From Rhodamnia argentea (taxonomy: Eukaryota; Streptophyta; Magnoliopsida; Myrtales; Myrtaceae), in the NCBI RefSeq assembly GCF_020921035.1, contig NC_063151.1:21458934-21522933 (forward strand): DNA of 64,000 nt. The letters are read 5' to 3'. Positions 52,314-62,915 of this stretch are shown piece after piece (the stretch's first letter is position 1; each line of letters starts with the position of its first letter). Both the position numbers and the translations under genes were made by a program. The notes under the pieces were generated by a model. It saw nothing but the letters and a program-made list of their open reading frames with translations, did no database searches and was not told where the DNA came from.

Positions 52314-52516
52314 TAGTCCATTAAATTTGTATTGGAAGTATTTTAGAAATTACAAATCATAGGTTTTCCTAAATCGAGACAAATATGGAAATATATTAAT
52401 AATATGGGTCGGATATGGATTATGAAATTTACATTACGAATTAATGGGTCAATTTGGATAGAATTATCTATGACCCGACCCAAAATCCGATCCGACTCAC
52501 TCCTTTGACAGGTTTA
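51574..52516. mobile_element. hAT-type non-autonomous element (family C), 943 bp
   Basis: Ends are tagacctgtcaaa and, in reverse complement at the right, taaacctgtcaaa. Subterminal 'gggtc' and 'cccatttaa' motifs are shared by both ends. The flanks are agtgtgac (51566-51573) and agcgtgac (52517-52524), an 8-bp duplication with one mismatch, the hAT length. The interior has a GC-rich hairpin (gcaagggccgccgacccttgc, centred near 51931) and a (TA)n tract. No transposase is encoded; the frames inside are not genes. Confidence 0.65.
52251..52311. repeat. (TA)n microsatellite, about 60 bp
   Basis: About 30 uninterrupted TA units lie inside the hAT-type element. Such tracts are highly variable in length. 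Confidence 0.95.
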
Positions 52517-52524
52517 AGCGTGAC

Positions 52525-53048
52525 ACACACACACCCAAACACAATTACTATAAACTCAAATTCATTTAAGTTTACATTAGAATCAAGTTGAATACTCATA
52601 TATGTTATCGTGTCAATTACTGTCATGGACATAGAAAATAGAACTTTTTAGACTGTTGCATAAAACTAAAGGAAAAATTACATAAAAAAGTCTCTTATAA
52701 AGAACCTTGAAATGCTTCTGTCTCATATGTGGTCAAGAAAAAGTCAACCTACTAATTTTGATGCATTAATGTCTGTACTCCATGACTCATCGCAGGAATG
52801 AGATTGTCGCCGATATTCACCGTGACGACTTCTCTGCTTTCTCTGCAATGCACAATTACAAGCTGAATGTGATCGTATATGAATTGGACTCTCTCTCTCT
52901 CTCTCTCTCAATTGATAGAGATGGCAGAAATGAGAGAGCTTTGGCGCGAAAGTTGGATCCCAATCGACCTTAGAAGAATAAGTCCTAAGAAATTAGAAGC
53001 ACCCTAAGTGTTCGTCGGAAGAAATTTCTGCAAACACTTTCTAGCAAC
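52525..53048. other. Intergenic DNA
   Basis: AT-rich sequence with a short CT run at 52892-52909. I see no gene or recognisable repeat. Confidence 0.45.
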
Positions 53049-53056
53049 ATTGCACC

Positions 53057-53794
53057 TAGGGGTGAGCAAAAAGACCGCCCGGACCGGACCGAGACCGATG
53101 GTTTGGTTCCCGATTTTAGGGGGATCCGGTCCGGTTCCCGGTTCCTAAAATTGGAACCGGTGACCGGGCGATCCGATTCCCGGTTCCCGGTTCCAGGGCC
53201 TAGGACCGGGCCGGACTGCTCGGACCGGACCGGTCCTTTTTTTTTTTTTTTTTTTTTTTAAAAAAACAAACCTAACATTTACTTGTTGTTTAAGTTTAGG
53301 TCATTTAAAGTTCGATCCGGTCCGGTTCCCGGTTCCTAAAATTGGAACCGGTGACCGGGCGATTCGGTTCCGGGGCCTAAGACCGGACCGGACCGCTCGG
53401 ACCGGACCAGTCCTTTTTTTTATTTTATTTTTTTTAAAAAACAAACCTAACGTTTATTTATTGTTTAGGTTTAGGTCATTTAGAGTTCGATCCGGAGCTG
53501 CCAATTGAAGAGGCCTTGACTCCGCCGAGCTCGTGGTACACCAACCCTTGTTTCATTGACCTTGAGCTCGACCACGTCTTCTATCAAAGTGTGCATACAC
53601 TTTTCGAATCAACGGACCGGAAACCCTTAGAACCGCCCGAGAACCGGACCGGACCGACGGTCCGGTCCGGTTCTCGGTCCGGTTCCGAGGGTGGCCGGTC
53701 CGGTCCGTTGTTCCGAAAAGTGGGAACTGGGACCACCGGTCCGATTCCCGGTTTTGTATGGGAACCGGACCGGACCGGGAATCACTCGCCCCTA
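53057..53794. mobile_element. hAT-type non-autonomous element carrying a captured gene fragment, 738 bp
   Basis: Left end taggggtgagcaaaa and right end (reverse complement) taggggcgagtgattcccgg match the hAT end pattern TAGGGGTGnnnAA. The flanks attgcacc (53049-53056) and attgcgcc (53795-53802) form an 8-bp target duplication with one mismatch. The interior is packed with ggaccgg/ccggtcc and ggttcccggttcc motifs and holds an imperfect tandem duplication (about 53125-53320 and 53315-53495). At 53483-53592 it contains a choline monooxygenase-like coding fragment. No transposase is present. Confidence 0.72.
53483..53592 (+). pseudogene. Choline monooxygenase-like gene fragment inside a hAT element
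   Basis: The plus strand translates to EFDPELPIEEALTPPSSWYT followed by NPCFIDLELDHVFYQS. This matches the conserved N-terminal region of plant choline monooxygenase, just before its Rieske domain, as I know the family. The upstream text ...gtcatttag|agttcgat looks like an intron end plus splice acceptor, so genomic DNA rather than cDNA may have been captured. Similarity stops at about 53592 and the element resumes. It is too short to be functional. Confidence 0.65.
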
Positions 53795-54084
53795 ATTGCG
53801 CCTCCCCACAACTTTTGAGACGCACCCGACAATCCACACAAACATCGCCACAGATCGTTGCATCAATACTTCCTTAATGTATAGACGTTATCGATGTGGA
53901 TCACAATTGAAGAAGAAATGTTGCATTCTGATTCCAATAACAAAGGCAAAAAAGGGAGCACTTAAATGCAACAGAGTAAGCAAGTTTCTTTTCCTTTTTC
54001 GCATCCCGCCTTTTCTGAGGAGTCAAATCCAAATTTCACATACGAACCTTTGTCCAGAAGCGCAACAAGCATCACCTTAAAACA

Positions 54085-57000
54085 CTACAACCCCCGCCGG
54101 TACTCTAGTTGTTTGGTATTCTCGCTCAAAACCTGCAACAGAAAAATGTGTATGTGAAGCTCCGGAAGCATGGCTTAGGAAACAAGGAAATCAAGGGGAA
54201 ACTTCACATCAGAACATCAGAAGAAGTTCTTCCATTTTCAAATGTAAAGTAACTTCTTACTTCTCGAATGTAATCTGCAATTGCTTTGCAGCCTTCCACC
54301 GCAAGTTGCATGACATTTTCAAAGATATCGAGAGGTAATTTAGCGTCCATCTGCAGAAGAAAACAGCCAATCCAAAGTGAATTGCAGATATCACAAAATT
54401 GCCAAGACGTGAAAAAAGCTTGACAAATAATACGATCACTCAGGACCTGCAGAAGGGTCACTTTGTCCAGTTTTGGTAGAATTCCAACTGTAACATCAGG
54501 GCCTCCTGCACTATCTTCTACATAATTCAAATCTGTCCAGGTTACAAGGAGAGACAAAATTAGCTCTGAATTATAATATGCAACATTGGTTCTATATCGT
54601 CGTTTAATTCACCAGTTGAACTTAAGGAAGTGAGACAACTTATATATACACTAACCGAGAAGTGGTGTACTATTAAGATACCCAGCACTGCATGATGTAA
54701 CAAAATCACGCATTGGTATACCAGCATCAGCAAGGGCCAAAGTGGCAGCATTGATGCATGCAGACCGAGTTCCTGTGTAAAATTGCCAATCAAGTTTTAT
54801 TGGCCGTAAAAATATACATGACAGATAAAGACAATCTAAGTGTTTCATTGTTAGCAATAGAGTGCCAATGTATGTAGCCGTAAGTAAGAAGAGAAGGGTG
54901 TTGAGTGCCTGCCATTGCCACTCACTTCTCTCAAGATGCCATGACCCTTAAAGCTACCATTGCATGGCATGGCATGACTAACGCAGCTTATGAAGATGAA
55001 AAAAATGTTTACTACAGTCAGTTTACAGAAGGATTATCAATAAAAAATTGACATTTATCTGGACAAAGCATATGTATTTTTTAACAGTGAAGAGAGGTAA
55101 TCAAAGACATCATGGGGCAGTGACCAGCCTCATGGAACAAAGAAAGAAAGCATCTGAGAAATTGAGAGAACGGTACAAACATGAAGGAGAATGCATCTAG
55201 GTTTACTATCTGGCTGTCCTTACCTCCATCTGCTTGAAGAACTTGGACGTATATATCTATCTGTGACAATTAAGAAGAAAAGCATTTAGAAAGAAAAAGT
55301 ACGCACATACGAAAAAGATATGAAAATGCTGTTACATAACCTGAGATCGAGGCATAAGCTGAGTCAATATGCATGCTTCCATTGTCTGTCGAATAACAAG
55401 AGATATCTCTGTTGACCGTCTGAACAAGAATATACGTGGGAATCAGACGAGAAACACCAGTAGCCATAATAAGCAGTTTCAAGGCAGGATTTTGGAGCCT
55501 TGGCTAGTATATATATAAATAACATGTGGCCATGGAGACAGGTTTCCATGTCAAATCACCTAAAGACATTCACGTAGTGAGAAGACTCCCCCCAAAAAAA
55601 AAGTCTGATGCAGGTAGACCTAGAATTGTTCTTTTAAAAATTTTCTCTGCCTCAACATAAGCTTTGGCTACTCTCAATAACCATTTCAGGTACTTGGTTG
55701 TACGTCCAGCTCTGAACTATGTTCTCTTTCCGTATAGCTCTAGGGTTTTTTAAGCTTCGTGTAATCCACTCAAGTAACATTTTGAAAGCTTAAGTTACGT
55801 CAGATCCAATATCTTCGGATGATCTTTTATGTGATTGGCAGAGTAATTCAGCTTCCTATTTATATTAAAGGAAAAAACAAACTCTGGAACAAGATCCAGA
55901 ACTTCCCCACATTCAGTCATCCGTGCTTTGCAAGAGAAGATCAAAATATGGCTCGTAAATACATGTGTTTCATAGGCATGGTATTAATCATGACCACATT
56001 TTTGTAGCAAGGCATTTAGCATTCACCAAGAGATTGAAATGACCGATGCCTAAATATGTAATCATGCAACTCTTGGATATGCATATAGCAAAGAGTAATT
56101 GGCAGATTAACTGTCTAGCCAATCAAGAGATTACCCTTCTTCCTTATTTCTTTCTTTTGATCACTGGCCTTGTAGAGAGCAAAAAAGGCAATTTTGCTAA
56201 GTGCATAAGCTATCATGTTGGGTGATATAAGAGGCTTTTAATTATAGGTACTGCTTAAGTATATAGTCATTCAATGTCATATATAACTACCAAAGAGACT
56301 GCTCTAATGATTGCTTATCCAGCTATAAGAGCCCTAATAGCATTTGAAACAGCTCCAAGAAGCACCTATTACCACGTTTCACTGCTTATTCTATATTGGA
56401 TGCATAAGAGCAGTGCACAATTAGTCTATCAAGCACGATTGATGTGGGGCATGGAAGAAGGTTAATGTAACACTACTGCAATTTCACATTTCCCACAAGG
56501 GAGAAAAGGAAAGAAAGATTCACAAACAAATATTAGAGTAAAGGGCAGTCCAGTGTACGAAGCTCCCGATATGCGTGAGGTCCGGGGAAGGATCGGACCT
56601 CTTTGGTCTAATGTACGCAGCGTCAATAGCAACCCATTTCTGTGAGTCAAACCCGTGACAACCAGGTTACATGGCAACAACTGAACTGTTGAGCCAAGGA
56701 TCCCCTTCACAAACGTGTAATTTTAAAAAAAGGAACTCATGGATATAGGATCTTTTAATCGTTCGATTTTTTTCCACTAACAAGGTATTCAACGTAGTGA
56801 TCACATGACAAAAATCTCTATCAAATCCTTAGTTCTAATATCTTAAGAAAGACATACAGATTAGCAGAAACTGGAAATGGACCAGAACTTCTAAACAAAA
56901 GATAGTGGTAATGGCATTCTTTAGGGGTTATACCCCTTTCATACCTTTACAATGAAGGTTAGTCAACTTTCAAGAAAAGGTCAACATGCAAAGCAAAACC

Positions 57001-58524
57001 ACCTCACCAACAGAATATTAAAAAACGTTTTTTTGATACCCATGATCATGCATGTGAAAATACACCCCGAGAATGTACAAAAATTACAACTGCGTCAAAT
57101 TTTTTTCCTACTAATCAAAATAATATGTCAAGTGAAGAACCAACCTGTCACCCTTAGGTTTTCTCATTCGATCTCCAGTACTAAAATTAGCCATGCTGTA
57201 CTCACAGCGTACCTACAAGATATAAAACTGATCGATATAAAAAAAATACTTCTCGTCCTTGCTATTTATCATGGAGCGGGGATGGAACAAAGTTGCTACC
57301 GAATACACAAGATATGCAAATGAATGAAGTTTACCAGAGCCTGATCACTCAGTTGTTGGCTCCTGTTTTGCACCTGAATAAGAGCATAAAATCCATTAAA
57401 TTGTGTATTACGTTCAGATTATATAACAACCTTTTTTTAATATAAGCAAATAAAGATATGCCTGTTAGTAGTTGAAAAAGCTTTAACAGTAGCAATTCAA
57501 TATCTGCAGAAAGGAACCATGAAATCACCACTCATGCATTTTACCTACAAGAATTCCTTCCTCAAGATAGATGGCATTTACTTATGGTAGAAAATTTCCC
57601 TTTATAATTCTCAACATAAAATTTTGCGGCTTTAACTTCAAACCAGTAACATTTCTTGCAGAGAGAAAACAACAGCCACCGTGCAATTAATGGATAAAAT
57701 TGACCGTGTTAAGCCCACTAAAGCTGCTTTTGCCCAGAAATTTACAGCATTAATGGAAATGACATTCAGGCTTAAGCAGCCTAGACTCACATAAGAATAG
57801 AAAGCGGAAATGGTCCCTCTCACTAGTCTGTGCATCCTTAGCCATTGAAGCTCAGATAACTCATTTGCTGGTGGTGTCAACATAAATTTTAAGATTCATA
57901 TGATGCAAAATTGGACCGCTATCATTGTAAGATTCTAGGATAGTAACAAGTCAGTGCATGAAATAATTAAAGCTGGTTAGCATTATCCAAACGAATAGAC
58001 TCATCCCCAAAAGCAAAAACAGGCTAGATTTCCCAAGTGCTTTGATGTGATGGATTGAAGCAGATAAAGAAACTCCCACTAAAAACTTCAAGGAAAATTA
58101 CATGCAAAAGCAAATTATCTTCTGATGGCTACCTCTCTCGGACCATAAACAGCAGCAATGACTTTGGTGTTGCCCATCTCAAAAACAGCAGAACTGTAGC
58201 AAAGTTAGTCCAGTCAATCCATATGGACTGCTGATGTTCAATTGGTTGAATATAGAGAGAGAATCAGTAAACAAGAAGATTACTGCCAAACCGTTGTTTA
58301 GCATACCCGTCAGCCTTGGCGACAACCCCAATCTCTGCTTGAAGTTTCCTCATCTAAGGTCAAAAGAGATGGAAAAGGAAGCAACAAAATTAAGCACAAA
58401 CTTGTTCACGGATTTATTTGTGTACCATAAACCCTTGTATGCTTGAGAGAGAGAGAGAGAGAGAGATTACTTCCATGGGCCGTCGACCATCAATGCGGAG
58501 TCCTTCAGGGCTAACGTACTCCAT
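54085..58524 (-). CDS. RRP41: Exosome complex core subunit RRP41 (RNase PH-like)
   Basis: This is a core ring subunit of the RNA exosome, which degrades and trims RNA 3'-5' in nucleus and cytoplasm. In plants this subunit is known to keep phosphorolytic activity. Eleven exons: 58524-58471, 58353-58307, 58193-58133, 57373-57335, 57212-57145, 55419-55341, 55260-55224, 54772-54656, 54532-54447, 54350-54261 and 54132-54085, all in frame, giving 241 aa, the Arabidopsis length. It begins [20 protein letters not shown]. The RNase PH fold shows [38 protein letters not shown] and [20 protein letters not shown], and ends [10 protein letters not shown]. Intron 5 (55420-57144) contains an Au SINE. A GA tract lies beside the exon 1 donor. 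An in-frame upstream extension is possible (see findings). Confidence 0.94.
56528..56705 (-). mobile_element. Au SINE in RRP41 intron 5
   Basis: The minus strand reads ggggatccttggctcaacag, then ttgttgccatgtaacctgg, a box B-like tcacgggtttgactc, and the characteristic cttccccggacctcacgcat, atcgggagctt and ggactgcccttt. This is the order of the plant Au SINE. A 9-bp duplication, ttcacaaac, flanks it (56519-56527 and 56706-56714). A short AT-rich tail lies between the SINE 3' end and the left duplication. It is antisense-inserted only in the sense of lying on the same strand as RRP41 transcription, so it is transcribed in its own sense orientation. Confidence 0.88.
58445..58466. repeat. (GA)n microsatellite beside the RRP41 exon 1 donor
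   Basis: Eleven GA units lie a few bases inside intron 1, read as CT on the coding strand immediately after the GTAAT donor. Length variation here could affect splicing, which is inference. Confidence 0.85.
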
Positions 58525-58652
58525 CTCTTGTGAAAGCACCGGGATTCTTAGAAAACTGCTTCAATCACTGTCTTAACAACCAAAGGTAAGCCAATATCTT
58601 GATGATTCAGTAGTGTAAGAAGTTGTAGTTGTTGACAATGCAAGATAGAGAG

Positions 58653-58775
58653 TAGACTTGTCAAATGGGTGGGCGGCTTGGGTTATAAATGGCCCGACCC
58701 AAATTAACCCATTTAACCCGTTTATGACACATTTATCTGAATATATTGATTGAAGACGGTTTAATAACACATTAT
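58653..58775. repeat. Truncated end of hAT family C element
   Basis: It begins tagacttgtcaaatgggtgg, matching the end of the 51574-52516 element, followed by the same gggttataaatggcccgacc-like subterminal text. The other end is missing. It lies in the probable 5' UTR intron of RRP41. Confidence 0.5.
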
Positions 58776-59639
58776 TTGATCCAACATTTTCTGATTTCAA
58801 TTACAGATATGCAGTTCTAATATCCATACAGAAGTGCACAAATATATAGCAACAAAGTCATAATCATACCAATAAAATTCATAAAAAGTAAAGCAAATGT
58901 GAAAAAGAAACAACCTGATACGGCATCAGGTAAAATAACACAAGACCTCGCTATAATACTTCAAGAAAATGTTGAACAATGGTATCAAAAGGGCACTAAA
59001 TCACTAAGCCGAGAAGAAATTCGCCATCTATTACAACATTCCCATGAACCAAACACTAGAACCTCACAAACCACTAACGGAAAATCATCACTCAAAAGAA
59101 ATTAACAAAAAAATAAAAAAGAAGTTTCCAAAACTGAAGCAGAGGACGGCGAACCAACAAATTTCACCGCTAGAAAGCCAGGGGTTTCACGCACAAAACT
59201 GGTTCGAGACTCAGTGAGGGGTCAAAATCTTGAGGACATGGGATTCAAGAACGACCGTAAAATTTGAGCACGAAAGAACCAAGAACCGAAGTGGGTCAAA
59301 ATCTCACAAGTAAACGGCTGGGGCTTTGGTGCCCCGCCCCGTCGCGGGCGAAATTCCAGCCATAAGTTTCCCGAAGTTTCAACACACGCTCCACAAACTG
59401 AGAGAACCGGCCAACTCACCAACACTAGACATAGAGAGAGAACGACGAGATAGGGCACGAGAAAGAGAGACGATCGGATTGCTTGGGTACCTGAGGTCCG
59501 GCGACGACGACGCTGCTCGTTGGGAGTTCATCGACGGTGGCAAGAAAAGCCGTGAGCGACGGAGCGAGTCATCGTTGAAGCGGCGTTCACTTGGGCGGAA
59601 GCAGAAACCTGAAAGCTTAGACGCCTCTTTTCTTTAACA

Positions 59640-60560
59640 CTTCTTCGTGGGTTGTAAACCAGCCAAATTATCAGATTCGCTTAATCTCATTGGCCATTAG
59701 GTGTTGAGATTCTAAATTTCCGTATTTGATTGGATTATCGAACAACAAGATCAGAAAACAACAAACAAACAAAAAAAAATTTCACCGAACAATTAAATTA
59801 ATTCATAATATTACAAAATAATATCTTATTAATGATTGTCTCGAATACTTTTCATATATAATTAATTTGAGAGATCGTTCAAGATTTTGAAGCACTAATT
59901 GTTTCAAGGAAAGCCAATGCACTATGATGTAAACTATACAATTTCCTTAATTGATTACTTATCGGTATTCATGGGGATTCGTTAGAAAAATCCTCTAAGG
60001 CTGCGTTTAGTGATACGAATTTGAATTATAATAAGATGAGATAAGATAAAGTGGGATTAAAAAGTCTTCAAATATTCTTCCGATTGTAGGAAAATTTCAT
60101 AACTTGTTTGTTGCAATTCGTGATAGGATTAATTTTTTGAAGATTAAAAGAACCCAAAAGAACATAAGAAGATTTACCTAATAGGCAATTAATTTCTCAT
60201 CTATAAACTTTTATGGTGAAATCGAAATTAAACCGCAAATAATGGACAAAGATAGAGTGCCTTCGGATTTTATCACTTATTTAGTTCAAACTCGAAATAA
60301 AGATATATAAATTAAATAAAGCATCTTTAAATATCTTCTTAATTGATAATGTGTCCTTGCTAAAAAATAATTAACTTTAAATTATTCAAATTTCTTAAGC
60401 ACTAATTGTGCTTGCATAATTTCCTTAATTGATTACTTTTTAATAGTCACGGGGCATTATCCAAGAAAAGAAAATGACTAATAAAAGATTATATATTTTA
60501 ATGGATCTAAATCTCCCGAAATTAGGCCCAATATCTCCGTGAGCCCAACGAAATTCCACC
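59640..60560. other. Divergent intergenic region between RRP41 and the DUF1644 gene
   Basis: AT-rich sequence without coding potential. Phrases such as 'aatttccttaattgattact' occur twice (about 59940 and 60420), and gcactaattgt nearby occurs twice too, indicating an old local duplication. Promoters of both genes should lie at its edges. Confidence 0.45.
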
Positions 60561-60579
60561 AGGCGAAGAAACCGAAGAG

Positions 60580-61970
60580 CTCTTCCTCTCCTTCTTTCTT
60601 GCTCAAGAAGTTGCAGGGTTAGGGCACAAAAGTCCAGAATCGCTCTCTCGCTCCTCCGCTCTGCTCCTTTCTAGGGTGGAGGAATTTCGAATTCTGGGGG
60701 GCACCAGAATCGTGCGCTTCATTCAGGTCTCTCCCCCACCTCCTCCGCACCATCTCGATCGAATTCGCGCTTCCTTCCGTGAGTTTCTCTTCTTTTTACT
60801 ATGGCTTGTTTTATGTTCAAGCTCGAGTTCGACCTTTCGTTTCGCCTTGCAATTGAGGTTGATGCTGATTATGAGGCTCAGCACTTCACTTGTGTTGTCA
60901 AGGGCTCATTCCGCGCGCTTTTTTCTGTCTGCTGGAGTTGTCCGTTCTGTGTTTCTCTTTTCTTTCGAGTCCAATCACCCGCGGATTGTTTTGACGTCTT
61001 CGTCTCTTTCTTCCCCGTGATTTCCCGCATAAGGGTATTTTTGGTGAACGGAGATCCTCGGGTTTCCTGTTTTGAAGCTTTATCTCTGCCAAGTACCGAG
61101 TGTGGAACGTGATCAAAATGCAGTTTTTTTTTTTGCTGAGGTGTTGGATTATGAGATTGCTTTGATCAGTTAGGTGAGAATTCTGACGATGTGCCCTGGC
61201 ATCTTTGGTTGATCTCTCTGTGTTTTTGAGCTCCTCGAGTGTGTGTCTTCTTGCCTTAGATATGCGAAAGGCTGAACTTTTAGGATGTTTGAGAAGAGGC
61301 CCGGGGACAATGAGCTATCTTGATGGCTTCTTAAGGTAAATATTTGGGTTGTTATTGAATATAGTGAATATCACGATTGGGCAATGATTTGGCATATCAA
61401 TACGTTAGGTCCTGCAATCCTTAGTCGCTCTTTCCCGTTTTCCAAGGCGTTAAGGTCAAAAGATCTTTAACTAGAATCCTGATCTTTTCTATTATTTGTT
61501 TTATGGTTCTGTACTAGTGTCAACGAGATTACTCCTGGTTACCCCCTTAATTGCCCCTGTTAGGAGAGGTTCCTTGATTGACTGTTTAGCCTATTTCTCG
61601 CTTGGTCTCTTTCGGTGGGGTTGGTTTATAGGTTATTCCTGATCACGAGATTTCGCATCCTTGTCATGTATCTTTCTCTTACCTGAAATAGGACGTAAAG
61701 GAACCTCCTTGAAAAAGGTGACTTGTCATGATACCCATGGAGTTGAACTTTTCTTCCTTGAGGGTGTGCTTTTCTGCTGCTGCTTATGGTCTAGTAGGAG
61801 TGGATTCTCTTTTCGCTTCCGATACAATCTTAATTCCATGAAACTTGCTCCATTTTTACTTTAGAAAGTTGTCAATCGAATGGCGCGCAATAAGTGAGAC
61901 TTATGCAGTAGCAGATTGTATCTAGCAATTTCTGAAATCATGTGCTCTTGGCCTTTTTTCCAGGTTTAAA
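60580..61970 (+). other. Probable 5' untranslated exon and intron of the DUF1644 gene
   Basis: A candidate splice donor (attcag|gtctct) ends a first exon at 60726, and a clean acceptor (tttttccag) lies at 61964, eight bases before the start codon. No coding exon is evident between them. The open frames at 60676-61112 lie in this presumed intron or leader and have no domain. Confidence 0.5.
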
Positions 61971-62915
61971 ATGGCAAAAATTAAGAAGATTGTGGAGGGA
62001 ATCCAGTTCCCAGCTACCCAGGATTCCTTGTGCATATTGGGATCTGGCACATTAAAGGCATCCAAAGTCAGACAATCTAAGAAGAAGAAGAAGAAGCATT
62101 GCGATACGTTTGAAAAGGAGTGGGACCAAGCTACCTGCTCAGTGTGTATGGAGTACCCTCACAATGCTGTACTTCTGCTATGTTCTTCCTATGACAAAGG
62201 TTGTCGACCATACATGTGTGCAACTGGGCGTCGCTATTCAAATTGTCTCGAGCAATACAAGAAGGCTTACACAAAAGTGACGGAAGTACCAAACACACGC
62301 GAGGGGAATGGATCGATCCCATGTGCTAGTATCATTTGTGGGCAGACTAATGAAAAGATAGAAATTTCTGAGCTTTTGTGCCCGCTTTGCCGGGGACAGG
62401 TGAAAGGCTGGACAGTGGTGGAACAGGCACGCAAGTATCTCAACAGAAAGAAGAGGACCTGCATGCAAGATAAGTGCACCTTTCTTGGCAGCTATAGGCA
62501 AATATGTAAGCATGTCAAGAAGGAGCATCCATCAGCACAGCCGCGGGCTGTGGACCCTTTGCTTAAGGAGAAGTGGAAGGTGCTTGAGCAGCAAAGAGAG
62601 AGGAATGATGTGATTAGTACAATTATGTCATCAACACCAGGTGCTGTAATGGTTGGGGATTATGTGCTGGAGCCAAACCATCGCGACTCTTTCTCTGATT
62701 ATAGCTCAGAAGAATATTCAGATCGCGATATGTTTCGTTTCGAGTCTTTTGGAAGAAATTATATCTCGCAAGCTCGTAGAATGCATGGGAATGAATATGA
62801 CTCATTGAGAGGGAACGATATCGGTTCTTGTCCTTCCTTTCGGTCCGGTCGTATCTCTCGCAGGGTAGTATCAACTAGTCGATCAAGAAGGCAGCGAAGG
62901 AATAGAATGTTTTAA
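61971..62915 (+). CDS. DUF1644 zinc-binding (C2H2/RING-like) protein
   Basis: A single coding exon of 314 aa. Members of the plant DUF1644 family are predicted zinc-binding proteins of poorly known function, with some linked to stress responses. Visible features are a Lys run (SKKKKKKHCD) near residue 37, a first Cys cluster CSVCMEYPHNAVLLLCSS followed by GCRPYMCATGRRYSNCLEQY (about 57-95), a second pair LLCPLCRGQVKGW (about 136-148) and a C2H2-like CMQDKCTFLGSYRQICKHVK with KKEHP (about 164-190). The tail is Ser- and Arg-rich, ending RSRRQRRNRMF, as expected for a nuclear protein. The ATG lies eight bases after a splice acceptor, so the leader is spliced. The next ATG is far inside the conserved region. 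Confidence 0.9.
   Translation: MAKIKKIVEGIQFPATQDSLCILGSGTLKASKVRQSKKKKKKHCDTFEKEWDQATCSVCMEYPHNAVLLLCSSYDKGCRPYMCATGRRYSNCLEQYKKAYTKVTEVPNTREGNGSIPCASIICGQTNEKIEISELLCPLCRGQVKGWTVVEQARKYLNRKKRTCMQDKCTFLGSYRQICKHVKKEHPSAQPRAVDPLLKEKWKVLEQQRERNDVISTIMSSTPGAVMVGDYVLEPNHRDSFSDYSSEEYSDRDMFRFESFGRNYISQARRMHGNEYDSLRGNDIGSCPSFRSGRISRRVVSTSRSRRQRRNRMF

Noticed and set aside
53516-53818. 100-codon open frame across the end of the hAT element
   Set aside because: Only its first part is the captured choline monooxygenase fragment; the rest is translated CCGG repeat, so it is not called as a gene.
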